This document shows positions 36,238 through 43,724 of a stretch of DNA of 64,000 nucleotides, piece after piece (positions within the stretch are counted from its first letter, which is position 1; each line of letters starts with the position of its first letter). The translations under genes were made by a program, and so were the position numbers. The DNA comes from Alphaproteobacteria bacterium. Lineage in GTDB: Bacteria > Pseudomonadota > Alphaproteobacteria > CACIAM-22H2. Where the stretch lies: contig WGNX01000004.1 of NCBI GenBank assembly GCA_016124335.1, positions 270,418 through 334,417 on the forward strand, in the 5' to 3' direction. The notes below the pieces were generated by a model, which saw only the letters and a program-made list of their open reading frames with translations, was not told the DNA's origin and did not search any database.

Positions 36238-36899
36238 CAGGCCGTCCCCGCCGCGCCAAGCCGGGCACGGCGCGCGCGCGCCTCCTCGCCGAGCTTGACG
36301 AGATATTTGAGGCGCAGCGTCTCGATCCGCGCGGCGGCAAGATCGCCACGCGCGAACGCGCCGCCGATGGCGCCGATCGCCGCCTTGGCGTCCTCGCGTG
36401 CCGCCGTGGCGATCGCCTCGACCGTCGCGAGGTCGCCCGCCTCGAACAGCGCTTCGCGCCGCTCCATCTGCTCGTCGAGCAGGCCGGTGTCGTGGATCGT
36501 GTGCGCGCCCTCACCCTCGATCGGCGCGCCGGAGATCTTCAGGAGATACGTCGCGCGCGCAAGCGGGTCCTTCAGCGTCTCGTAGGCCTCGTTGAACGCG
36601 ACGGCCTGGCTCTGCGAAATCTGCCGCGCCTTTGCCGGTGCGCCGGCAAAGCGGTCGGGATGGAGCTGGCGCTGGAATCCGAAATAGAGCTGCTCGAGCA
36701 CCGGCACCTTCATCTCGAAGGCACGCGGCAGGCCCAGGCGCGCGAAATGGTCGATGGGCGCCGGCGGCTGGACGGCCTTGCACGTGGCGCAGAAAAGGGA
36801 CGCCGGATCGACCGGTCCCCGGCACGACCAGCAGGCCGCCAGCGCGGCCGCCTGGGCGGCGGCCGGATCGGCTCCGGAGGTGCGGGGCATGTCGTTCAT
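36237..36899 (-). CDS. hscB: Fe-S co-chaperone HscB with N-terminal tetracysteine domain
   Basis: A 220-residue J-type co-chaperone that brings IscU to HscA. The HPD motif is at 80-82 (QLHPDRF). Before the J domain the protein has CWSC (23-26) and CATC (37-40), a probable zinc-binding tetracysteine module followed by KAVQPPAP. E. coli HscB lacks this, whereas eukaryotic mitochondrial HSC20 has it, with closely similar wording around the cysteines as I recall. The C-terminal helical IscU-binding domain is present. A 90-base gap with a strong hairpin separates it from iscA. Confidence 0.94.
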   Translation of the reverse strand: MNDMPRTSGADPAAAQAAALAACWSCRGPVDPASLFCATCKAVQPPAPIDHFARLGLPRAFEMKVPVLEQLYFGFQRQLHPDRFAGAPAKARQISQSQAVAFNEAYETLKDPLARATYLLKISGAPIEGEGAHTIHDTGLLDEQMERREALFEAGDLATVEAIATAAREDAKAAIGAIGGAFARGDLAAARIETLRLKYLVKLGEEARARRARLGAAGTA

Positions 36900-36927
36900 G
36901 GGGAGGGCACAGCCTTCGAAAACGGTT

Positions 36928-36961
36928 CGACGGTCGGCCTTCTAGCGCGGGCCGACCGTCG
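36928..36961 (-). other. Perfect 12-bp stem-loop between iscA and hscB
   Basis: CGACGGTCGGCC (36928-36939) and GGCCGACCGTCG (36950-36961) are exact inverted repeats around ten bases, giving a very stable hairpin. It fills the only long gap in the isc operon. No T tract follows directly on the minus strand, so read-through is likely. It may act as an attenuator or RNase block that sets iscA-proximal and hscB-distal expression apart. Confidence 0.7.
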
Positions 36962-36989
36962 GGGAAAGCGTCAAAAATCGGCAGGAAAG

Positions 36990-37376
36990 CTAGACGTGGA
37001 AGCTTTCGCCGCAGCCGCAACGGCCCTTTTCGTTGGGGTTGCGGAAAACGAAGCCGGACTGGAGCTTTTCCTCGACGAAATCCATCTCCGTGCCGAACAC
37101 GAACATCGACGCCTTCGGATCGATGAAAATGGCGATTCCGGGCGTGGGCTCGACGACCTCGTCCGCCGGACCCTTCGCATCGGCATATTCAAGCGTATAG
37201 GTCAGGCCCGAGCAGCCGCGCGTGCGCACGCCCACGCGTACGCCCGCCGAGGGTTTGCCGCGTTTTTCGAGCAGCGCCTTGACGCGCTCGATGGCGGCCG
37301 GCGTCACGGAGATCGGCGGCGGCCGCGGGCGCGCGGGACGCTTTGTAACTGCCGGGGCGGCTGTCTGTTCGCTCAC
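36990..37376 (-). CDS. iscA: A-type Fe-S carrier IscA
   Basis: A 128-residue A-type carrier. Conserved cysteines are Cys55 (RTRGCSGLTY), Cys120 and Cys122 (GRCGCGES). The GTG start at 37376 follows AAGGAG at eight to nine bases; no nearby ATG fits. A 22-residue basic, proline-rich N-terminus (KRPARPRPPP) precedes the usual domain and is longer than in E. coli IscA. It passes clusters or iron to targets. Confidence 0.93.
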   Translation of the reverse strand: MSEQTAAPAVTKRPARPRPPPISVTPAAIERVKALLEKRGKPSAGVRVGVRTRGCSGLTYTLEYADAKGPADEVVEPTPGIAIFIDPKASMFVFGTEMDFVEEKLQSGFVFRNPNEKGRCGCGESFHV

Positions 37377-37390
37377 GGTCGCAGGCTCCT

Positions 37391-37771
37391 TCAGGCGCGC
37401 TTCTTGCGGTAATCCTCGATCGCGGCCTTGATCGCGTCTTCGGCCAGCACCGAGCAGTGGATCTTCACCGGCGGCAGCGCCAGATGCTTGGCGATGTCGG
37501 TGTTCTTGATCGTCGCCGCCTCGTCCACCGTCTTGCCCTTGACCCATTCGGTCACGAGCGAGGACGAAGCGATCGCCGAGCCGCAGCCGAAGGTCTTGAA
37601 CTTCGCATCCTCGATGATGCCCTCGGCATTGACCTTGATCTGGAGCTTCATGACGTCGCCGCACGCGGGCGCGCCGACAAGTCCGGTGCCCACGCCGGGG
37701 TCGTTCTTGTCGAGCGCGCCGACGTTGCGCGGGTGCTCGAAATGATCGATCAGTTTTTCGCTATAGGCCAT
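37391..37771 (-). CDS. iscU: Fe-S cluster scaffold IscU
   Basis: A 126-residue scaffold. Ligands Cys37, Asp39, Cys63, His105 and Cys106 are present, as is the HscA recognition motif LPPVK (99-103). The ATG at 37771 is preferred over a GTG two codons upstream, because the AGGAG site lies ten bases before the ATG and only three before the GTG. The N-terminus MAYSEKLIDHFEHPRNVG is canonical. Confidence 0.97.
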   Translation of the reverse strand: MAYSEKLIDHFEHPRNVGALDKNDPGVGTGLVGAPACGDVMKLQIKVNAEGIIEDAKFKTFGCGSAIASSSLVTEWVKGKTVDEAATIKNTDIAKHLALPPVKIHCSVLAEDAIKAAIEDYRKKRA

Positions 37772-37804
37772 TTGCACGTACTCCTGTTCGCGGGGGGAAC
37801 GGCG

Positions 37805-39061
37805 TCAGTGCGCCGCCCACTGGATGGATTTGATGTCGATGCCTTCCTGCGCCATTTCCCAGAGCGGGCTCATCGAGCGCAGCTTGGAAACGGCTTCGAT
37901 GATGCGTTCGGCCGCATAATCGACCTCGGCCTCGGTGGTGAAGCGGCCGAAGCCGATGCGCAGCGAAGTGTGCGCCAGTTCCTCCTCCACGCCCAGTGCG
38001 CGCAGCACATAGCTGGGCTCGAGCGAGGCCGACGTGCAGGCCGAGCCGGAAGAAACGCAAAGGTCCTTGATGCCCATCATCAGCCCCTCGCCCTCGACAT
38101 AGGCGAAGGAGAGGTTGAGGTTGCCGGGCAGCCGGTGCGTCAGATCGCCGTTGAGGAACACCTCCGGCAGCTTCCCGTTGATCGCCTTCATGAAACGGTC
38201 GCGCAGCTTGAGCAGGCGAGCCGATTCCGCCGCCATCTCGTTCTTCGCGATTTCCGCGGCCTTGCCGAGGCCCACGCACAGCGGCGTCGGCAGCGTGCCC
38301 GAACGCATGCCGCGCTCCTGTCCGCCACCATGGATCATTGCCTGCAGGCGCACGCGTGGCTTGCGGCGCACGAAGAGCGCGCCGATGCCCTTGGGCCCGT
38401 AGATCTTGTGGCCGGAGATCGACATCAGGTCGATCTTCATCGCATCGACGTCGAGCGGAATCTTGCCGTAGGCCTGCGCGCAGTCGGTGTGAAAGAACGC
38501 GCCCTTGGCACGGCACAGCGCGCCGATTTCGGCAAGCGGCTGGATGACGCCGATCTCGTTGTTGGCGGCCATCACCGAGACCAGCACGGTCTTTTCGGTG
38601 ATCGCCTTCTCGAGTTCGGCCAGATCGACCAGGCCGTCCTGCTTGACCGGCAGGTAGGTGACCTTGAAGCCTTCCTGCTCGAGATGGCGGCAGGTATCGA
38701 GCACGCACTTGTGCTCGGTCGCCAGCGTGACGATGTGGTCGCGCTGGTCCTTGTAGAAATGCGCGACGCCCGCGATGGCGAGGTTGTTGGATTCCGTCGC
38801 ACCCGAGGTGAAGACGATCTCGCGCTCGTCGGCGGCGATCACTTCGGCGATCTGGCGGCGCGCGGTTTCGACGGCTTCCTCCGCCTCCCAGCCGAACTCG
38901 TGGTTCCGGCTGTGCGGATTGCCGAACTTCTCGGTGAAATACGGCATCATCGCGTCGAGCACGCGCGGATCCATCGGCGTCGTCGCCTGATAGTCGAGAT
39001 AGATCGGCTTCTTCGGCGCGTTCGACCGTTCGGCGGATGCTGTCATCACTGCGGTGTTCAT
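37805..39061 (-). CDS. iscS: Cysteine desulfurase IscS
   Basis: A 418-residue PLP enzyme that takes sulfur from cysteine as a persulfide. PLP lysine is Lys219 ([10 protein letters not shown]); the mobile-loop cysteine is Cys342 ([10 protein letters not shown]), the long-loop group I form. The N-terminus carries about 17 residues before [11 protein letters not shown]. It lies between a second desulfurase and iscU. It supplies IscU and probably MnmA. Confidence 0.97.
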   Translation of the reverse strand: MNTAVMTASAERSNAPKKPIYLDYQATTPMDPRVLDAMMPYFTEKFGNPHSRNHEFGWEAEEAVETARRQIAEVIAADEREIVFTSGATESNNLAIAGVAHFYKDQRDHIVTLATEHKCVLDTCRHLEQEGFKVTYLPVKQDGLVDLAELEKAITEKTVLVSVMAANNEIGVIQPLAEIGALCRAKGAFFHTDCAQAYGKIPLDVDAMKIDLMSISGHKIYGPKGIGALFVRRKPRVRLQAMIHGGGQERGMRSGTLPTPLCVGLGKAAEIAKNEMAAESARLLKLRDRFMKAINGKLPEVFLNGDLTHRLPGNLNLSFAYVEGEGLMMGIKDLCVSSGSACTSASLEPSYVLRALGVEEELAHTSLRIGFGRFTTEAEVDYAAERIIEAVSKLRSMSPLWEMAQEGIDIKSIQWAAH

Positions 39062-39088
39062 TTCGTCACTCCAAACCCGAATTCCGTT

Positions 39089-40180
39089 TCACGCGGCGGC
39101 CGATACCGGCGCCAGTCGCCCCGCAAGCGCCGCCCAGGCGCGCGCGAAGGCTTCGATTTCCGCTGCCGTCGTCGCAGGCCCGAGCGAAACGCGGATCGCC
39201 TCGCCTGCCCCTTTGCCCGCCCCCATCGCGGCGAGCACCCGGCTTTCCTTGACCTTGCCCGACGAGCAGGCGGCACCCGCCGAAACGGCAAAGCCGGCGA
39301 GGTCGAGGGCCATCACCTGCGTTTCGGCCGTGACACCCGGCAGGCCGATGCAACTCGTGTTCGGCAGGCGCGGCGCTTTCGCGCCATGGACCACGCATCC
39401 GATATGGGCCTTGCGAAGGGCATTTTCCAGCATGTCGCGCAATTCCGGCGACATCGGCACGGCCGAGCGCACAGCGGCGGCGAAACCGGCAATACCGGCA
39501 ACATTGTGCGTGCCCGCGCGGATGCCCTGTTCCTGCCCGCCCGCGAAAACCGGCGCCAGCACCGCGGCCTTGCGGGCGACCAGCGCGCCAACACCCTGCG
39601 GCCCGCCGATCTTGTGCGCGGAGAGCGCCATCGTGTCGACGCCAAGGCCCGCGAAATCGACCGGCATGCGCCCGAACGCCTGCACGGCATCGCAATGCAC
39701 GCGGGCACCCGCACCGTGGGCCAGCCGCGCGATCTCGGCGACCGGCTGGATGGCGCCCGTCTCGTTGTTGGCGAGCATCACGGCGACAAGCCGGGGCTTC
39801 CTTGCATCGAGCAGACGCTGGAATTCCGAAAGATCGACGACACACTCAGGCGTCACCGGGATCACGCCTGCCCCCGAAAGCGGGTTCCACACGCTGTCAT
39901 GTTCGATTGCGGAAACGAGGCATTCCGCGGGCGCAAATCCGTTGAGCGCCAGCGCGTTTGCTTCCGTGCCGCCGCCGGTGAACACGACCCGTGCATCGGC
40001 CGCACCCGCCGCTTGCGCAATCGCCGCACGCGCATCCTCGACGATCTTCCGCGCGGCGCGGCCGGCCGCGTGGACCGACGAGGGATTGCCCGCCGTCGCG
40101 AAGGCACGCGTCATCGCCGCCCCGGCGGATTCCGCCAGGGGCGCGCTCGCGTTCCAGTCGAGATAGACGGGCGTGGCCAT
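39089..40180 (-). CDS. Second cysteine desulfurase (NifS/IscS-like)
   Basis: A 363-residue PLP enzyme of the same family as IscS but clearly divergent. Lys190 (LSAHKIGGPQG) binds PLP and Cys305 (SAGAACSSGKVKESRVL) is the catalytic cysteine. It is shorter than IscS and has a different N-terminus (VYLDWNASAPL). The arrangement iscR, NifS-like, iscS, iscU resembles the isc cluster of Rickettsia as I recall it. Its partner is unknown: it may feed another acceptor, or act as a regulatory or assembly partner of IscS. Confidence 0.92.
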   Translation of the reverse strand: MATPVYLDWNASAPLAESAGAAMTRAFATAGNPSSVHAAGRAARKIVEDARAAIAQAAGAADARVVFTGGGTEANALALNGFAPAECLVSAIEHDSVWNPLSGAGVIPVTPECVVDLSEFQRLLDARKPRLVAVMLANNETGAIQPVAEIARLAHGAGARVHCDAVQAFGRMPVDFAGLGVDTMALSAHKIGGPQGVGALVARKAAVLAPVFAGGQEQGIRAGTHNVAGIAGFAAAVRSAVPMSPELRDMLENALRKAHIGCVVHGAKAPRLPNTSCIGLPGVTAETQVMALDLAGFAVSAGAACSSGKVKESRVLAAMGAGKGAGEAIRVSLGPATTAAEIEAFARAWAALAGRLAPVSAAA

Positions 40181-40193
40181 TTCCGGAGCTTCC

Positions 40194-40682
40194 CTACTCG
40201 GCCGCCGCCATCGGGCTCGGGTCGGCGGGCGCCGGCTCGGTCGGATGGTCGATCACGTGCGAAGTGCCCAGCACGCGGCGCGCGCACACGTCGGCGAGCG
40301 TCACGCTGGAAAGATAGAGATGGATCTGGTTGCCCAGTTCTTCCCAAAGGTCGTGCGTCAGGCAGCGGCTCTTGTTGACACGGCATCCGGTGGGGGATCC
40401 TGGCGCGCAGCGCGTGGCGCGGATCGGCTCGTCGACGGCGACGATGATGTCGGACACGCGCGTCTGGTCGACCGCGTGGGCGAGCAGATAGCCGCCGCCG
40501 GGCCCGCGCACCGAGCGCACGAGACCGCCGCGCCGCAGCTTGGCGAAAAGCTGCTCGAGATAGGAGAGCGAGATTTCCTGGCGCTCGGCGATATCCGCAA
40601 GCGCCACGGGGTTGCCCTTGCTGGTGCTGGCGAGGTCGACCATCGCCATCACGGCATATCGGCCCTTGGTGCTGAGCTTCAT
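40194..40682 (-). CDS. iscR: Rrf2-family Fe-S-sensing repressor IscR
   Basis: A 162-residue winged-helix regulator. The start KLSTKGRYAVMAMVDLA and the LRRGGLVRSVRGPGGGYLLA wing are typical of IscR. Cluster ligand candidates are Cys92, Cys100 and Cys107 with His110 (RCLTHDLW). It should sense cluster supply and control this operon. It starts 11 bases after cysE, so cysteine synthesis and cluster assembly share a transcript. The inverted repeats upstream of cysE are the obvious operator candidates. Confidence 0.94.
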   Translation of the reverse strand: MKLSTKGRYAVMAMVDLASTSKGNPVALADIAERQEISLSYLEQLFAKLRRGGLVRSVRGPGGGYLLAHAVDQTRVSDIIVAVDEPIRATRCAPGSPTGCRVNKSRCLTHDLWEELGNQIHLYLSSVTLADVCARRVLGTSHVIDHPTEPAPADPSPMAAAE

Positions 40683-40698
40683 GATCGAATCCTTCCGG

Positions 40699-41418
40699 TC
40701 AGTTCGCGTCGCCGCGCGTATGAAGTGCGGCGAAATCGCCCGCGCGGGTATCCAGCTCGTCGCGCTGGGCGGCCACGCGGCCTTCAAGTTCGGAGATGCG
40801 CGCGCGCAGCGCGCCCATGTCGGCTTCCATGCGCTCGATGGCGCGGGCGACCGGATCGGTCACGTCGCCGGTGGCACCATAGGCGCAGAAATCGTCGTTC
40901 TTCGGCCGGTTCACGACGCGTGCGGGAATGCCCACCACGGTTGCGCCTTCGGGCACGGCCTCGAGCACCACGGCATTGGAACCGACGCGCGCGCCCTTCC
41001 CGACCGTGAACGGCCCGAGAATCTTTGCGCCTGCGCCGACGATCACGCCGTCGGCCAGCGTCGGATGCCGCTTGCCGTGGTCGAGCGTCGTCCCACCCAG
41101 CGTGACGCCCTGATATAGGGTGACATCGTCGCCGATCTCGGCCGTTTCGCCGATGACCACGCCCATCCCGTGATCGATGAAGAAGCGCTGCCCGATCGTG
41201 GCGCCCGGATGGATTTCGATGCCGGTCAGGAAGCGGCCGAAAACCGAGACAAGTCGCCCGAATAGCTTGAATCCGTTCCGCCAGCCCGCATGCGCGATGC
41301 GGTGCAGCATGACGGCGTGGAATCCGGGATAGCAGAGGACGACCTCGACCGCTGAGCGGGCCGCCGGGTCGCGCTTCAGAATGGCATCCAGGTCGGAGCG
41401 AATTGCCTTGAAAGTCAT
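40699..41418 (-). CDS. cysE: Serine O-acetyltransferase
   Basis: A 239-residue acetyltransferase making O-acetylserine from serine and acetyl-CoA, the first step of cysteine synthesis. The left-handed beta-helix region contains [24 protein letters not shown] and YQGVTLGGT; the conserved catalytic His is in this part. The C-terminal 50 residues form a predicted coiled coil ([27 protein letters not shown] broken here for length) absent from short CysE forms. It is first in the isc operon, a logical supplier of cysteine to IscS. Confidence 0.94.
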   Translation of the reverse strand: MTFKAIRSDLDAILKRDPAARSAVEVVLCYPGFHAVMLHRIAHAGWRNGFKLFGRLVSVFGRFLTGIEIHPGATIGQRFFIDHGMGVVIGETAEIGDDVTLYQGVTLGGTTLDHGKRHPTLADGVIVGAGAKILGPFTVGKGARVGSNAVVLEAVPEGATVVGIPARVVNRPKNDDFCAYGATGDVTDPVARAIERMEADMGALRARISELEGRVAAQRDELDTRAGDFAALHTRGDAN

Positions 41419-41479
41419 CGATTTAACCGCCTAATCTCAGCCCGACCGAGGAACTGCTCATGTGTGTCGGGCGAAAAAC

Positions 41480-41502
41480 CCTAGCAGAATGCTAAGGAAC
41501 TT
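41480..41502. promoter_or_regulatory. Two overlapping inverted repeats upstream of cysE
   Basis: TAGCA-GAA-TGCTA (41480-41492) and CTAAG-GAA-CTTAG (41490-41502) are both perfect, have five-base arms and a GAA centre, and are exactly ten bases apart. They lie 62-85 bases before cysE and may be the operator for the isc operon regulator. They do not match the E. coli IscR type 2 consensus. Confidence 0.5.
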
Positions 41503-41571
41503 AGGGTACCCGAGCGCACGGATCAAGTATTTTTTTGTGTGTGCACCATCGCGATAGTCCGATTATCCTAC

Positions 41572-41580
41572 TGTTATAAT
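41572..41580 (+). promoter_or_regulatory. Extended -10 promoter for the alpha/beta hydrolase gene
   Basis: TGTTATAAT fits the extended -10 pattern TGnTATAAT exactly, 29 bases before the ATG. No convincing -35 box is seen, as is usual for extended -10 promoters. Confidence 0.55.
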
Positions 41581-41608
41581 TGGATTTTCGGTGGGGCCCG
41601 GAGGACGC

Positions 41609-42424
41609 ATGCCTGACGTGGTAATCAATGGGGCCGAGGGTCGGCTCGAGGGCCGCTTCCTGCCGGGCGCAAACGAGCGTGCGCCGATCGCACTGCTGTT
41701 GCATCCCCATCCGCAGCACGGCGGCACGATGCACAACAAGGTCGTCTATACCCTCAATCAGGCCTTCACGAAGTGCGGCTTCTCGACGCTGCGTTTCAAC
41801 TTCCGCGGCGTGGGCCGCAGCCAAGGAAGTTACGGGCGCGGCGAGGGCGAGCTTCAGGACGCTGCCTCCGCGCTGGACTGGCTCCAGCAGACGAGCCCGA
41901 ACGCGGCAAGCTGCTGGATCGCCGGTTTCTCGTTCGGCGCCTGGATCGGCATGCAGCTCCTGATGCGCCGGCCGGAGATCGACCGCTTCGTGTCGATCGC
42001 GCCGCCGGCCAACATCTTCGATTTCTCGTTCCTGGCGCCGTGCCCGTCCTCGGGCCTCATCGTGCAGGGCGACCGGGACGAAGTGGTTCCCGAAGAAGCG
42101 GTCCACAAGCTTTCCGAGAAGCTCGCCAAGCAGCGCGACATCACGGTCGACTATCGCGTTATGAAGGGGGCCAACCACTTCTTCGCCGAGCGGCTCGACA
42201 AGCTCGAAGCCATGGTCGGCGAATACGCCAGCGTGCCGGTTCCCGTGGCGCCGCCACCCCCGCCCCCGCCGCCGCCGCCGGTCGTGGTCGACAAGAAGCT
42301 GCCCTCGCCGCTGCCGCCCACGCAGGTTTCCGCGCGCACGGCCGCGCGCAACGGCAAGGCGGCCGCAAAGCAGGCGGCCGAAAAGCCCGTCAAGAAGCCC
42401 GCAAAAAAGCCGACCAAGCGCTGA
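41609..42424 (+). CDS. Alpha/beta hydrolase with polyproline and basic C-terminal tail
   Basis: A 271-residue protein. Residues 1-205 are a compact alpha/beta hydrolase of the COG2945-like type: LLLHPHPQHGGTMHNKVVYTLN broken here, nucleophile Ser108 (GFSFGAW), acid Asp157 (GDRDEV), His190 (KGANHFF). A run of about ten prolines (215-224) then links to a tail rich in Lys, Ala and Pro (AAAKQAAEKPVKKPAKKP). The start ATG follows GGAGG. Substrate unknown. The tail looks histone-H1-like and could bind nucleic acid or membrane, which is inference. Confidence 0.87.
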   Translation: MPDVVINGAEGRLEGRFLPGANERAPIALLLHPHPQHGGTMHNKVVYTLNQAFTKCGFSTLRFNFRGVGRSQGSYGRGEGELQDAASALDWLQQTSPNAASCWIAGFSFGAWIGMQLLMRRPEIDRFVSIAPPANIFDFSFLAPCPSSGLIVQGDRDEVVPEEAVHKLSEKLAKQRDITVDYRVMKGANHFFAERLDKLEAMVGEYASVPVPVAPPPPPPPPPPVVVDKKLPSPLPPTQVSARTAARNGKAAAKQAAEKPVKKPAKKPTKR

Positions 42425-42472
42425 ATTCCGGCATTTGATGGCTGTGCGGGCGGCGTGCTATGTGGCTGCCCC

Positions 42473-43723
42473 ATGTCGAACTTCCGTTCCGAATTCCTTC
42501 GCGAAGCGCACGCGCGCGGCTTCATCCACCAGATCACCGACGAAAGCGGGCTCGATGCCAAGCTCGCGTCGGGCACGCCGCAGGTCGCCTATATCGGATT
42601 TGATGCGACGGCGGACTCGCTGCACGCGGGCAGCCTCGTGCAGATCATGCTGCTGCGCCTGTTCCAGCGTACGGGCCATCGCCCGCTGGTGCTGATGGGC
42701 GGCGGCACGACCAAGATCGGCGATCCCTCGGGCCGCGATGAAACGCGCAAGCTGCTGTCGGATGCCGACATCGCGGCCAACACGCGCGGCATCCGCGCCG
42801 TGTTCGACAAGTACCTCGATTTCGGCCCGGGCAAGGCGCTGTCGGCCGACAATTCGGAATGGCTCGACGGCCTCAAATACATTCCGCTGCTGCGCGAGGT
42901 GGGCCGCCATTTCTCGGTCAACCGGATGCTGTCGATGGACTCGGTCAAGCTGCGGCTCGAGCGCGACCAGCCGCTGTCGTTCATCGAATTCAACTACATG
43001 GTCCTGCAGAGCTTCGACTTCGTCGAACTCGCCAGGCGCTACGGCTGCATCATGCAGATGGGCGGCTCCGACCAGTGGGGCAACATCGTCATGGGTGCCG
43101 AGCTTGGCCGGCGCATGGGCGGCCTCGAGCTTTTCGGGTTGACCACGCCGCTGCTCACGACGTCGTCCGGCGCCAAGATGGGCAAGACCGCGGCGGGTGC
43201 CGTCTGGCTCAACGCCGATCGGCTCAGCCCGTACGACTATTTCCAGTACTGGCGGAACACCGAGGATGCCGACGTCGTGCGCTTCCTCAAGCTGTTCACA
43301 GACCTTCCGCTTGCCGAAATCGCCAAGCTCGAGAAGCTTGCGGGTGCCGAAATCAACGAGGCCAAGAAGGTCCTCGCCTTCGAGGTGACGAAGCTGTGCC
43401 ACGGCGAATCGGCCGCGACCGAGGCGGCCGAAACCGCAAGGCGCACCTTCGAGCAGGGTGCGGCGGCCGAAGGCCTGCCGACCATCGAGGTACCGGGCGG
43501 CGAACTCGAGCGCGGGATCGCCGTGCTCGACCTCTTCGTGCGCGCCAATCTCGCGGCGTCGAAAAGCGAGGCGCGCCGGCTTGTGCAAGGTAAGGGCGCC
43601 AAGCTCAACGATGCCGTCGTCGAGAGCGACACGCTCGTCGTCAACCGCGGCCACCTTGCGGCCGACGGCGCCATCAAGCTGACGGCCGGCAAGAAGCGCC
43701 ACGCGCTGGTGCGCGCGGTCTGA
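42473..43723 (+). CDS. tyrS: Tyrosyl-tRNA synthetase
   Basis: A 416-residue class I synthetase of the TyrRS-type. The HIGH-equivalent is SLHAGSL (49-55), the KMSKS-equivalent KMGKT (235-239), and the tyrosine pocket includes [11 protein letters not shown] (195-205). A C-terminal S4 RNA-binding domain spans about 340-416. The ATG at 42473 is used; an in-frame ATG six codons upstream is less likely. The ribosome site is weak. It ends two bases from the convergent YhdP-like gene. Confidence 0.97.
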   Translation: MSNFRSEFLREAHARGFIHQITDESGLDAKLASGTPQVAYIGFDATADSLHAGSLVQIMLLRLFQRTGHRPLVLMGGGTTKIGDPSGRDETRKLLSDADIAANTRGIRAVFDKYLDFGPGKALSADNSEWLDGLKYIPLLREVGRHFSVNRMLSMDSVKLRLERDQPLSFIEFNYMVLQSFDFVELARRYGCIMQMGGSDQWGNIVMGAELGRRMGGLELFGLTTPLLTTSSGAKMGKTAAGAVWLNADRLSPYDYFQYWRNTEDADVVRFLKLFTDLPLAEIAKLEKLAGAEINEAKKVLAFEVTKLCHGESAATEAAETARRTFEQGAAAEGLPTIEVPGGELERGIAVLDLFVRANLAASKSEARRLVQGKGAKLNDAVVESDTLVVNRGHLAADGAIKLTAGKKRHALVRAV

Positions 43724-43724
43724 G

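Noticed and set aside
41471-41502. E. coli-type IscR type 2 site upstream of cysE
   Set aside because: I tried the AnnnCCnnA-N7-TAnGGnnnT pattern at each offset and none fits; only the palindromes themselves are reported.
42250-42284. Polyproline run as a possible assembly or slippage error
   Set aside because: The frame stays open through the run and continues into a plausible basic tail, so it is read as a real linker, though the exact proline number may vary.
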